Positions 1 to 11,252 of a DNA stretch of 64,000 bases are shown here, piece by piece; the stretch's first letter is position 1, and each line of letters opens with the position of its first letter. The notes under the pieces are model-generated. The model did not search any database. It had not been told where the DNA came from and saw only the letters and a list, made by a program, of their open reading frames with translations. Origin of the DNA: Laburnicola sp. R22_1 (lineage: Eukaryota > Ascomycota > Dothideomycetes > Pleosporales > Didymosphaeriaceae); NCBI GenBank assembly GCA_014281115.1, contig JACONQ010000015.1, positions 2,356,001 through 2,420,000 on the forward strand. The letters are read 5' to 3'. The position numbers and the translations under genes were made by a program.

Positions 1-1534
1 CTAAAGAAACTTGTTATTATCTATAGTATTAAGCAGTCTTATTAGGTTCCTTCTCTGCTGTGCAATATATCCTAGGTTTGCCTTAGTCTATTAAGTAGTC
101 TCTACGCGTATTATTAATACGTACACAACCTAAGCTAGTAAATAGCAGTACAAACTATATGCGTCCATTGTGTAGCAATCTAGTATAAGTAACTTAACTA
201 GAAGCTTATCGCTATTAGCTATCTTAAGCTTTAGCTTCTTTCTAGCAATAATCGCAAGCTTATTAATTAAGTTTTAGAGATACAAGGAGGGGTTTATAGT
301 AGATTAGGCGTACTTAAGGTTAAACTTCGCTTTATAGCGCGGTCGCATCTTTATTATATTTAATTTAGCTATAGTTATTAGTTATAGTAGTGCGCAAGAT
401 AGTAGTAGAATTAGGCTCTCTTTATATAGGTAATAAGCACCCTAACCTTATCGCTGCCTATATAGGCAAGATAAGTCACTACTTAATAATAGTTCTAAAC
501 TATAGTTAAGTTAACCCTACTAGTGTACTTAACAGTCTTGTGGGGTGCTAAATAATAAGCGCGCTATTAACTTAGTTACGTGTATTTACATAGTCTATAG
601 GTATCTCACAGAGCTAGTATACAGAAAAATAGGTTATAGCTAGATTTTCTTTTTTACTATAGTATAGTTGTGGGATATAGCTTTGTTTATATAAAAAATA
701 CGCAGATTTTATTATATATATTCTTTAGCTAATTTTTAATACTAGGGCTAAATTAACCTTTCTTATAGTACGTATTAATGTTAGGTAGCTTTGTAGAGTA
801 TTTTAGCTTAGATATACTAGAGGTGGTAGAAGCGTATCTACTTTAGGGCGTATCTATTTAGGCGCTATTAGTAAGCTTAGTTTATATATATTTAGAGACT
901 AAAAAGTACTAAAGGGTGTTATCTAGTTGCGAAGTAGATATTATAAGCTAGAGTAAATAATAGAGTGTATATTAGAGCGCTAGCTAAAGTGTATATTAGA
1001 ATATAACTAGATAAAATAAGCTTTACTTAGTTATATAAGGGTAGTATAAACTATATAGTAGATTAGGTGATTTTAAACTAGAGTTTTTTAAAGATATATA
1101 AGTGCGATGCTACAAGTTATAAGTATTTTTAATAAAGAAAAACCTTTATTAGAGGTAAATAAGTCCTTTTTAATAGCTGCGTTATTAGTACTATTAAAGT
1201 GCAATTAGAATCCTTTCTTTATTATATATATTATAGTATAAGGTATCTATGCCTTAAGTATAGTAAAAGCTTATTTAAATATATTAGCGCGCTTATATAA
1301 AGCCTAAATAATACTTTCTTATTTAGAGTTATTTTTAAACTTTATAATAGCCCTAGCTACTAATTCTAGTAACTTCTTTAAAAGTAGACCTTAAGAAAAG
1401 TAATATTAAGCCTAAAGCTAATAGGTAGCAAGTAATTATTTTATTTCTAGGCTATGCTAGAGTAATTAGTCTAGTTTAAATTAAGCTAAAAACAGGCTAA
1501 ACTTTCTAGTAGTTTTAAGTTTAGCTTTGCCTTA
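1..1534. other. AT-rich RIP-degraded block, no gene seen
   Basis: Very AT-rich sequence, dense in TA dinucleotides, with no sustained reading frame on either strand. It looks like an old repeat degraded by RIP. I recognise no domain, tRNA or terminal repeat in it. It ends at the left TA target site of the next element. Confidence 0.6.
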
Positions 1535-1689
1535 ACGTGTCTTACTAGTTATCTGGCCACACTAGTTATCTGGCCACTCTACTAAAATCGCGACACCTCT
1601 TCTTATAATAGCTCTACAACAACGCAATAAAATATATAGAAAATAGATCTATTAGATGCGCGCTATCTAGTAGTACACTGAGTCCTTTT

Positions 1690-3200
1690 ATGCCCTTGTT
1701 TATGGCACTTGCTACAGGTTAGTGGTGCTTAAGGCCTACTTGGCTACCCTGCCTACTCTACCTCCTAGAGCACCCTTTTAGCCTCTGCAGTAAGCAATTA
1801 ACCTTTCTTTGCCCGCAGAGCTCCTCTACAGGCTATATACTGTTGGTGCTGTTACTTCTTATGCTGCTAGCGCTAACTAGCCTATTAAAGCTTCCTATTC
1901 TTCTCTATAAGGATTGTTACTAAATTTATTATAAGTTAATAACCTTTAATAAGCTAGCGGATAGTCTGGGTAGTAGGGCTCTAGAATTAGCGACTAAGGC
2001 GGCTCTAGATAAGTCGAGCCTATTGCTCTAGCTAAGCAGTAGTATGCGGCGTTTCTGCTGTCCATGCAACCTTAGCGTTGGCTGCCGTCCCTGGCGGAAA
2101 TAGCGTCCTAACTACTGTTAGCGACAATAAGACGTGTTCTGGACAAGCTGGGACTAGCCCTATCGCTTAGAAGTCTGCCTAGATATTTTGCTCTAATAGG
2201 ACTATCTAGGTATTAGAGAGATATATCTATAGAAAGTCCTACTTATTAATATAGAAGACGCCTTATTATATAAGCTCGGACACCTAGTGTCTATACGCGC
2301 GCTTAAGAGGCGAGAAGCAGATAATATTAAGTGGCTAGAGGAGGTGCAATATATGCGGCGGTATATAGAGTGTGATAATCTTATTATCTATATAGTACTA
2401 GTTAAACTCAGGCGTTGCGTAGCTGCTATAGCTGTTAAGAATAAGTAGTTAGTAGGCCCCTACTATATAAGACTCTATATATTAGTGGAAGTGCTTTACT
2501 TACTTAAGGCTAAGCTTATTAGTTGTCTAGCTATTATTACTAATAGCGATAGTTTAGTTAGGTAGAAGGCCTTAATACTAGAAGGCTTAGTGGAGCTTTC
2601 TAAGCAGAATTATAAAGGGTAGGATAGACTAACCAGCCGCGTTAATTCCCTTAATTATTGTTACTTACTTACAATTGCCTAGTTATATAGTTATTATCTA
2701 GCTAACTATCTTAGAGCTTATAATAACTTTTAATATCGTAGTAATACTCATTATAAACTTAGTCTTATTAAAGTTATAAATATCTATATTAAGAATGCTA
2801 TACAACTAACACGTCTTCTCTATAAGCTTAAACTACGCGTAGATTATAACTAGATTCTTAGATTTTACGCGCTATAAGTGAAACTTACAATTCCACTTTA
2901 TCTAGAGCTCTGGCTAAGCTTTAATAAAGCGCGATATCTAGTTCTTACTAATAGGCTAAGGAGGGGGCTCTTGGCCGCGCGCGGCAAGTAGATTATCTGC
3001 CATTTGCCATACGTTAATAATCTAGAGTAGAAATCCGCGTTAGTTAAGGTCTAGAATCTAATCTACTAGGAACTACTTCTCTATAAGGTATATATTAGGA
3101 AATATTTTAAGCGCGCGTGTACATCTATGGCATCTAGGCGGCTCTACGCACGCCTGCGCACTAAAAGCGCTCTAAGCGCACCTATAATACTACTTTTTTT
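1690..3200 (+). pseudogene. Decayed ORF of unknown function inside the TIR element
   Basis: From the ATG at 1690 one frame can be followed without a shift to about 3200. Anchor codons at 1690, 2275 and 3112 are all in phase. It is broken by roughly twenty stops, almost all TAG/TAA where CAG/CAA would be expected. Recognisable stretches include a basic LKRREADN segment near 2300 and KLRRCVAAIAVKNK near 2410. In sequence this AT-rich a random frame would hold far more stops, so I infer a former protein of roughly 500 residues. No transposase, helicase or enzyme motif was recognised. It could be the element's transposase or a captured gene. Confidence 0.4.
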
Positions 3201-3394
3201 TTAGCGTGCGTATGCGCAAGATTACGCAAAAATACACACCTATGCTACTAGTGCACCTAGGGCACCTAGGGTACCTATGGCACCTATGCTATTAAAATAA
3301 TACTGATTAGTTAGCAAATAAAGCTCTTTAATTGGCTAGAATTTAAAAAAAAGCTTAGTAAGCTACTTAGTAAGCTTTTAAAAAAAGATTTCTT

Positions 3395-4070
3395 AAAGTA
3401 TAAAGTTAAAGTCTCTTACTAGATAGTAATTACTAGTTAATATAATAGTACTAATTACTAGCGTATTATATAGAACTTCTATCTAATCCTAAATTCTATG
3501 TTTTGTAGGTTTAAAAATAGAAAAATATAGTTTTATAATTATTTAAAAGAATTAGATTAGGCGAAAATTAGTGGCTTAGCAAAGAACACTATTTTAAAAA
3601 GTATAAACTTTAATAACTTTATAACTACTTTATTTTTATTAAAATTTTTACAATAATATATACTATATTATTAGTACTATATATTTATTTAATAATATTA
3701 CGTAATATATATAATAACTAGCAGAATAAAGAGTTTTTATTAATTACTAACTAATTACGTAATAAAAATGGTATTTTTAAATTAAATAATTAAAGATTAG
3801 TATTTTCTCTATAAATCTATTAAAAAATTAAAATTATAGCTTTACTAGTAAAAAAGTTATAAAGCTTTAAAAAAATTACTTATTGAAACTATTTGTGCAC
3901 ATTTGCGCAAGTCTGCGCAAGTCTGCGCATGTCTACGCATCTCTAAGCATTTTTGTGCTAGCAAATTGCCTGTGCAAAAATGCGCACAGATACGCACATC
4001 TGCGCACGGTTGAGCAGCCTCTCTAGAAAAAACTTTCCTGATGTAGCTTTCGTTTCTATGCGTTGGCAGC
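3395..4070 (+). repeat. 3' part of the TIR element, repeated at 9838-10575
   Basis: About 670 bp that recurs, diverged mainly by transitions, at 9838-10575 in the same orientation. Its right part (3895-4020) is a cluster of ~10-mers such as TGCGCAAGTC and TGCGCATGTC, followed by inverted versions (TGCGCAC). These look like subterminal binding sites of a DNA transposon. The second copy lacks the TIR, so it is a truncated relative. Confidence 0.7.
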
Positions 4071-4577
4071 AGCTTGTAGGAGGGAGCTATTAACGCGACC
4101 TTAGAGGGTTAACTAAGGGATACTATACAGTTTAGCTACCCTTCGCTAGCTTAATTTTTGGCTAGTTTAAAAGGCCTGCTTTAAAAGAGTAAGCCTACCT
4201 TCTTTTTAAGTCTACTAGGCACGCTAAGTGGAGGACATTATAAGAATTATAAGAAGACGCGTTGCGATTTTAGTGGGGTGGCTAGATAACTAGTGTGGCC
4301 GAATAACTAGTAAGACACGTTAGTATATAAGCCACTTAAAGTCTATTATAAAAATTTATTATTTAGCTACTTTATTGTAAGTATAGTAATATATTAACTG
4401 TACTTAAAAGTATTATAAGAAATTCTATTAAGGTAGTCCTTTTTAAGTAGTTTAACTATACTTCTTTATTTTATAAAGCTAGGAAGGCAACTAGTAGTCA
4501 TAGAAGTAACTATTAGTTGCTTTTCTTACTTAATAGATAATAAATTACTAGTAAGATAAAGTAGAAAAATTCTACTA

Positions 4578-6448
4578 ACGTACTTTGCACTCGAGTCGAT
4601 TATTTTATTAAGTTAATCACTTTGCCAAGACCCTACTAAAACGTACTATTAGCAATAGTATAACGCGATGCCTTAACCACACAATAAACTACTAGCGTTA
4701 AAAGAAGCGCGTATACAGCTTGCGATCTAGGCTATTAAATAAGACGCAACACTCTCTTAGTAATGCGCTGCAGCCCTCTATAACGTCTCTTAAAGTACAC
4801 TTAGTAACTAACGCGCTAAAAAGACGTTTAGACGCGACTACGCACCTAATATAATAAGACTTACTATAAGAGAGGAGCAGGTGATTGTGCAGCATATACT
4901 CGACCTAGACGCGCGAGGATTTCCGCCCTAGCTTAATGCTATAAAAGATATGGCTGATTCTTTACTAGCTACACGCCACTACAAGCTAGTTGGCCAGAGG
5001 TGGCCTTATAACTTTGTTAAGTGCTAGCTAAAGCTTTAAGTTAAGTTTAATCGAAAGTACGACTATAAGAGAGCTCTCTAGGAGAATCCTAAGGTAATAT
5101 AAGGCTAGTTCTGGCTTGTGGAGAATATAAAGGCCAAGTATAGTATCCTAGATAAGGACACCTACAATTTCGATAAGTCTGACTTTATAATAGGCATAAT
5201 ATTAACTAGAGTAGTAGTTATAGGCTCTAAGCATTAAGGACAGCTAAAGTAGGTGCAGTAGGGCAATAGGGAGTAGATAACAGTTATCTAAGGCATTAAC
5301 GCAATAGGGTGGTGGATCCCACCCTTTATTATCTTTAGGGGTAAGCACCACCTCTCCGCCTAGTATAAGGAGAAGGATCTACCTTATAATTAGGTTATTG
5401 CAGTCTCTAAGAACAGCTAAACAACAAATAAGCTTAGTCTGCAATAACTAAAGCACTTTAATAAGCATACAAAGAGGCGTACTACTAGTAAAGTATGTTT
5501 ACTTATTATTAATAGCTATAAAAGTCACAACTCGCTCGAATTTCAGGATTACTATAAAAAGAGTAATATTATTACTTTCTATATGCCTCTACATTCGTTG
5601 CACCTCTTGTAGCCACTTAACGTGTGTTGTTTTACGCCGTTAAAGAAGGCGTATAGGCGCTAAGCTAAGAATCTAATGCGCAACCACATCACGCACATTA
5701 CTAAAATCGAGTTCCTACCTTGCTTTATTGCTACTTTTAAGGCTTTAATTACTAAAAGTAATATTAAAGGAGGCTTTCAAGGTGCTGGCCTAGTGCTCCA
5801 CAACCTAGAAGTTATAATATCACAGCTTAACGTCCGCCTGCGTACGTCTCTACTTTATACTATTCGCGATAGTATATAGAAGTTGCAAACTCCGCGAAAT
5901 AGTATAGAACTTAAGTCGCAATTAACACTAGTTAAGCAGAGGATTTAAAGACATGTAGATAGTTCCCTAACTTATATAGTTAAGGCAGTGGAAAAGCTTA
6001 TTAAAGGCGCTAAGCTAATAGGGCATTCTTTAGTGTTAATAACTAAACGCAACACTAAACTTTAAGCTACTAATAAGGCTACCACGCAACGTAAATCGCA
6101 TAAAAGAAAGCGAGTACAGCGTAAAGGAGTCCTTACAGCTAAAGAGGGCTAGCGGCTAGCCACTCTAAAGGAGTTTGGGGCGCGCAGTAATGGGCAAAAG
6201 ACGAAGAAGAGGATGCGCGCTAATAGAGACAAATCTACTCAACAGCGCTATGGACGCTGCGGTAAGCCTGGGCATAACAAAACAACCTATAGGCAGCCTA
6301 TAGAAGTAGATTCTAAATAGATTGGCCTATTTAGACTATCGAAAATAGTTCGTGTTGACTCTATACTATTGTGAATAGTATAGAACTTAGTGGGGTCTTA
6401 GCAAAGTAATCGACTTAATAGAATAATTAACTCGAGTGTAAAGTACGT
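4578..6448 (+). mobile_element. Pogo-like DNA transposon, copy 1 (1871 bp, RIP-degraded)
   Basis: It begins ACGTACTTTGCACTCGAG and ends with the inverse, flanked by TA at 4576-4577 and 6449-6450. The length of 1871 bp equals that of the copies at 39909-41779 and 35888-39872 (after removing an insertion from the latter), which fixes the boundaries. The TIR contains two direct copies of a GAGTCG-centred motif. The internal transposase frame has many RIP stops, so this copy is dead. Confidence 0.9.
4668..6320 (+). pseudogene. Pogo-like transposase with C-terminal CCHC knuckle, RIP-inactivated
   Basis: A frame of 551 codons starts 90 bp inside the element and ends at a TAG at 6318-6320, at the same offsets as in the other two copies. 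Premature TAA/TAG codons interrupt it throughout. Readable parts include a DDE-type region (LLIINSYKSHNSLEFQDY near 5505-5560), the RNHITHITKIEFLPCF block near 5680, and a C-terminal zinc knuckle of pattern C-x2-C-x4-H-x4-C whose codons are still traceable near 6255-6296. Fungal pogo/Fot1-type transposases cut and paste DNA at TA sites. Length agrees with that family (about 550 residues). Confidence 0.85.
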
Positions 6449-6450
6449 TA

Positions 6451-6899
6451 TAAGTATTATATAAACTATTATTAGCAAAGTATAGGTAAATATTCCCCTC
6501 TATATTATCTATTCTAGAACTATTTAGGGGTATAAAGAGTATAGAGAATATTTTAGAAGTCTCTTAAATTAAAGAGTAATAGCTTACTATAGTGTAGGTA
6601 ATAGTAGAGTTAAGTAAAGTAAAAGTTATAAAGAAAATATAGTAAATAAATCTAGAGTAGTAAATTTTATATAGCGTATAAGCTAGCGTATAATCTAAGC
6701 TAGATAAAAGATAAAGTATAAAATAAAATATATAAAACTTTAACCTTTATATTACCTCTATAGTCTAACTCTAATCTCCTAGCTTTATGCCTTATGCCCT
6801 TACTATAATAGCGCTAGAAGGTAGTTATTAGGCAAGTTAGCTTTATATAGTATAGTATAATAGTTGTTATTTACTAATTATTATTTATACTTAGAATAT
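6451..6899. other. AT-rich RIP-degraded sequence, no gene seen
   Basis: AT-rich spacer between the pogo-like copy and the tandem array. No reading frame, RNA gene or terminal repeat was recognised. Confidence 0.5.
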
Positions 6900-7490
6900 T
6901 AGAACTTTTAGGATAGCTTTTCTAAATAGACCTTAGTGTAGTATAATAACTATCTAGCACAACTAGTAACTAACAAACTAATATACCTTTACTAATTTAT
7001 AGTAGGTAGAGAAGTGTAAAAGTAGCTTTTTAAATAGATTTTAGTATAGTGTAATAACTACCTAGTATAACTAGTAACTAATAAACTAATATACTCTTAC
7101 TAACTTATAGTAGGCAAAGAAGTTATATTAATAGTCTTATAGGCCTTAGGTAGTGTAACAACTATCTAGTATAACTAGTAACTAACCTAATACACTCTTA
7201 CCTACTTATAGTAGGTAGAGAAGTTATATTTATAGTCTTATAAACCTTTAGGAGTGTAATAACTATCTAGTATAACTAGTAACTAACCTAATACACCCTT
7301 ATCTATTTATAATAAATAAAGAAGTTATATTAGTAGTCTTATAGACCTTAGCGTAGAACTACTATCTAGTATAACTAGTAACTAATAAACTAATACACTC
7401 TTACCTATTTATAGTAAGTAAAGAAGTTATATTAGTAGTTTTATAGACTTTAGATAACTATTTAGCATAACTAGTAACTAATAAGGTAAA
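6900..7490. repeat. Tandem array, six ~100-bp units
   Basis: The motif AACTAGTAACTAA recurs at about 6961, 7069, 7172, 7274, 7373 and 7469, so the period shrinks from 108 to 96 bp. Between these anchors the units share TACTCTTACCTA-like and GTAGGCAAAGAAGTTATAT-like segments. The spacing drift and point changes indicate an old minisatellite mutated by RIP. No coding function is apparent. Confidence 0.8.
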
Positions 7491-7822
7491 ACTTCTACTA
7501 ATTTAACTACCTATAGGCAGCGTCTTAAAAAAAAGTAGATATTATATTACTATTTATAGCTAAATAAAAAGATTAATTTTAGAATAATATAAGGGCGGTA
7601 CATAGCCTTATAGAGCTAACCTATTAGAAATAGCTAGAATAGTTAAAAGAGCTAGTTAAATTAATACTATTTTAAAATAGTAGATAAGAAAGAAATATAG
7701 GGGGCCTTTTCTTATATAAAGAGTAGTATAGGACATAGGCCTACACTAGCTATACACTAACACTAATTAGAAAAGGCGCCTTTAGAAAGGTAAAAGGCGT
7801 AAATAGGAGAAAATAGGGTATG
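7491..7822. other. AT-rich RIP-degraded sequence, no gene seen
   Basis: Holds GGGGCCTTTTC (7701) and GAAAAGGCGCC (7778), which are near-inverse, but I see no complete element or gene. Confidence 0.4.
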
Positions 7823-7935
7823 GTTTTTTTTTTCGACTAAGGGGTTTCTAATAAAAATATTATAATAATAGTAGTTATTCCTCCTACTATTGTTAATATA
7901 GAAAAGCGTTTTAAGGTAGTGTTAATAAAAAGGGG
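7823..7935 (-). repeat. A-tailed retroposon 3' end (RIP-mutated copy)
   Basis: On the minus strand about 110 bp ending in an A-run (T-run at 7823-7833) matches 51945-52064 with mainly transition differences. The core is TATTAGAAACCCCTTAGTCG followed by poly-A, which looks like the 3' tail of a LINE or SINE. Whether the body lies to the right (7936 onward) cannot be read. Confidence 0.6.
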
Positions 7936-9049
7936 TTAGCGCGTTACAAGCGAGCTAAGCAGGCTTAGTAGGCTTAGCGCGCCCACTCTAACTAAAAAAA
8001 TCTATATACAAAACTATGCGTAAGGCTATATTACTATACTATAGTTTAGAGTAGAGGATGTATAAGATAGCGCTGGCACTATAACGCTGCAACTATTATT
8101 TCCTCTACTATTATTCCTAAAGATTGCTAGTAATAGCTATATTAGTAGGTTTATATACTACTTATAAGATATATACTAGGTAGAAAGCTTACGCACACTA
8201 TAGGTATACTAATACTTTATCTTTATATTAAGGTTAACCTTAATAAGAAATTTACTATTATTTTATTTTCTACTATTCTTCTAAGCCCTAATACTAAAAT
8301 TGTAATTAACGCCGCCTAAAAGTATACTCTAATCTGTCTACTTAAAGTTACTAGGCCTATACTAGAGTACCGCTCTGTCTAGAAGATTATTAATAGATTA
8401 AAGTAGAAGAAGGTATACCTTAGCCTATATAAGGTAGTTTTAGTATACTAGTTAGGCTAGCAATAGATTAGTAACTATAGGCGCTATAATAGATGTGTGG
8501 GGTTGCTACTATAGTTTCTTATATTACTACTAGTTAGGAAGGCGGCAATAACTTTAGAGAACAGTAATAAGGGAAAAGAGAAAATAAAGGTGTTTATTAA
8601 CAAGTTACTAGGGAAGAAGAGTGTTGCATAGATGCGCCAGATCCTTATAGTTATTATGGCGTTAAATAGTAAGCGCGTTATATAAGTGTGCTGCGTAGCG
8701 GCGCGCAAATATAGCGTAATTACTAATAATAGTAATAATAGAGCTTAGTTTACTATGCACGCTTTAAGTAAATTAATAGGTATTAGAGCGCTTATAGATA
8801 ATTAGAGAATAAGTGTATAGTTTATAAACTATTCTTATAAACTATTATTATATTAGTAAAGACTAGTAGACTATATTTTTAGGCGCTGTACTAGAGCGGC
8901 CTTTCCATCCCAACCTACGCAGGCTTAAATTAAAAAAATATTAAAAAAGGTAATTAACACTAAATAAACAATATAACCATAGGGTATAAAAGAAAGGTAA
9001 TAGAGTATACTTAGTAGAGAGATTAGTATAGGACTATTATATTAGAGAT
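7936..9049. other. AT-rich RIP-degraded sequence, no gene recognised
   Basis: Short frames only, such as 8484-8708 on the minus strand, with no recognisable domain. It may hold the body of the retroposon whose tail is at 7823-7935, but no reverse transcriptase motif could be read. Confidence 0.4.
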
Positions 9050-9860
9050 AGCATAATAAAGGCTTTTATCTTAAATAATATAATAAAAAAGCAAAGCCTT
9101 CTACTTAGTAACGTGTCCGTGCGCGTGATGCGCCACTTCGCATGATGCGCCGCTTTTTACTAGGAAAATCAAGAAAAACAAGGAAGTTTAAAGCAGTATA
9201 ACTCTTTAACTACCTTTCCTTTTTAAAATCTTCCTTTATTAAAGTTATTAAGAAAGACCATCTCTATAACTTTAGAATTTTAGTTTTCTAATAATAATTA
9301 GTTTTAAGAAAAAGTATAAAAGTCCTAAAATTCAAGTCCTAAAATTTAAAAATAATACTTTTTAGGTATAAAGTATACTATTTAGAATATATTTTGTATT
9401 AGAACTTCTTCTTATAAAGAGCTACTTAAGAAGATAGATTATCTTTTCAAATTTATTTTTCTTAAAAAATAAAAAGATAATCTAACTTTTTAGTTAAGAG
9501 TTTTATTAAAAAGAACCTAATATAAAATGTGTTCTAAACAGTATACTTTATACCTAAAAAAGTATTATTTTTAAATTTTAGGGACTTGAATTTTAGGACT
9601 TTATACTTTTTCTTAAAACTAATTATTATTAGAAAACTAAAATTCTAAAGTTATAGAGATGGTCTTTCTTAATAACTTTAATAAAGGAAGATTTTAAAAA
9701 GGAAAGGTAGTTAAAGAGTTATACTGCTTTAAACTTCCTTGTTTTTCTTAATTTTCCTAGTAAAAAGCGGCGTATCACGCGAAGTGGCGCATTACGCGCA
9801 CGGACACGTTAATTAAAAAGAGTGTAAAAAAGATAATTATATAAAAGTATAAAGTTAAAG
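9050..9860 (-). repeat. R1 dispersed repeat (minus orientation), split by a MITE
   Basis: 9050-9110 plus 9810-9860 together reconstitute the ~130-bp R1 repeat also seen at 41951-42085, 42392-42494, 56570-56690, 56744-56837 and 56888-57016. The hallmark is TTTTTACGCTCTTTTTAATT followed by ACTAAGTAGAGGGCTCTGC. The MITE sits exactly at the TA within ATTACTAAG, so the other copies act as empty-site controls. Confidence 0.8.
9111..9809. mobile_element. Palindromic foldback MITE, 699 bp
   Basis: Nearly the whole element is one inverted repeat with arms of about 340 bp meeting near 9460. It begins ACGTGTCCGTGCGCGTGATG and ends with the inverse, flanked by TA (9109-9110, 9810-9811). The first 19 bases match the TIR of the pogo-like element at 36318-38429, which could supply the transposase in trans. 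There is no coding capacity. The interior is shared with the MITE at 57879-58574. The DNA or RNA would fold into a very long hairpin. Confidence 0.85.
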
Positions 9861-10575
9861 TCTTTTACTAGATAGTAATTACTAGTTAATATTTATTTTT
9901 TTACGACTAAGAGGTTTCTAATAAAAATATTACAATAATAGTAGATATCCCTCCTACTATTCACTCGTTAATATAATAGTATTAATTACTAGCGTATTAT
10001 ATAGAACTTCTACCTAACTCTAAATTCTAGATTTTATAGGTTTAAAAATATAAAAAATATAGTTTTATAATTATTTAAAAGAATTAGATTAGACAAAAAT
10101 TAGTAGCTTAGTAAAGAATACTATTTTTAAAAGTATAAACTTTAATAACTTTTTAACTACTTTAGTTCTATTAAGACTTTTTTAAAAATTTATATATTAT
10201 TTTATTAGTACTATATTGTTATATAATAATATTACGTAATATATATAATAACTAGTAAAGTAAAAAGTGGTTTATTAATTACTAACTAATTACGTAAAAA
10301 AATAGCATTTTTAAATTAAATAATTAAAGACTAGTGTTATCTCTATAAATCTAATAAAAATGAAAATTATAGCTTTACTAGTAAAAAGTTATAAAGCTTT
10401 AAAAAATTACTTATTTAGACTATTTATATATATCTGCGCAAGTCTGCGTATATCTATATATCTCTAAGTATTTTTATGCTAGTAAGTTGCTTATATAAAA
10501 ATATATATAAATACGCAAGTCTGCGCACATCTACGCACTATGCGCATAGTTAAGTAGAAAAACTTTCCTAATAAA
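9838..10575 (+). repeat. Truncated copy of the 3395-4070 repeat
   Basis: Matches 3395-4070 along its length apart from RIP-type transitions and one small insertion at 9893-9966. It keeps a degraded version of the subterminal ~10-mer cluster near 10430-10560. Homology stops near 10575, at the junction with GC-balanced host DNA. Confidence 0.75.
9893..9966 (-). mobile_element. Short A-tailed retroposon fragment inserted in a repeat
   Basis: A 74-bp segment absent from the otherwise homologous sequence at 3436-3443 and flanked by GTTAATAT on both sides (9885-9892, 9967-9974). On the minus strand it reads as the A-tailed end of the family seen at 7823-7935 and 51945-52064, cut short at its 5' side. 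The 8-bp repeat may be a target duplication. However, the same 8 bp also follows the homologous segment at 7891, so microhomology at a 5'-truncated end is an alternative. Confidence 0.6.
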
Positions 10576-11252
10576 CCTATAGTTAACGCAAGTCGTAAGT
10601 TAGTGGTTATAGCTACAGCCTTAGGCGAAGTACTTGGCTATGTGTGCGAATTTTATGCTATCTGTCAAGTTCAAGTGTTGTTCTTTGTCAAGAGCAGAGA
10701 ATGGCTGCACAGCCCGAGCCCAGGGGTAGCTACTCGGACTCCCATGCGGAAGCTCCTGGGGCTAAGATGTGGGGTGGGGCCCAATTAATAGGTCACGTGA
10801 CTCACACAGCGCCCGGGCGGTACACCTCGTGCTCATGTAGTGCGAAACCCAGAAGTAGACGACTTGTCCAAGCAGATGGTGCAGCAGATGAAGTTCGTCA
10901 GACAATACCAACAACACGGATCGCTATACTATCATAAGCCCGGCGGTACAAATGCCCAGCGCAAAATCCTTTTTGCACAGGAGAATTTTTGATCTTGGAA
11001 AAAATCTGCAGATGCATCCGTCTCTTCCAACGCAGCAGCTGGGAAGAAAAGCATCACGCCAGCAGCCCCCATCATATTCATACTCATACCGCCACACTTG
11101 GCGATAAAATCGAACCAGGCATGTCATGAATGACTCTCCATCACACACTCTCCAAACATCCATCCATCCATCCATCCATCCCATTATCCCATCCCATCCC
11201 CTCTCCCAACATCCCTCATTCACCACCACCACCACCACCCAAACCGCGCAAT
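10576..11252. other. Transition from AT-rich block to gene island; CCAT microsatellite
   Basis: Base composition changes sharply near 10590. No convincing gene is seen; the short frames here have no recognisable content. A (CCAT)n run occupies about 11158-11183, just downstream of the end of the next gene. Confidence 0.5.

Larger units (their letters stand above)
1535..4320 (+). mobile_element. 2786-bp TIR DNA transposon of unknown type, RIP-degraded
   Basis: The two ends are inverted repeats of about 57 bp beginning ACGTGTCTTACTAG, with about five mismatches that are all transitions, as RIP would leave. A TA dinucleotide sits on each side (1533-1534, 4321-4322), as expected for a Tc1/mariner-type insertion. 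Each TIR holds the 17-mer ACTAGTTATCTGGCCAC, or a near copy, twice in direct orientation. The interior carries one long decayed reading frame (from 1690) and a 3' region with short subterminal repeats (about 3895-4020). I did not recognise a DDE transposase, so this may be a non-autonomous element with a cargo gene, or a transposase type I cannot identify after RIP. Confidence 0.75.

Noticed and set aside
10603..10937. Short frames at the AT/GC border
   Set aside because: Overlapping short frames with no motif; likely chance at the repeat junction.
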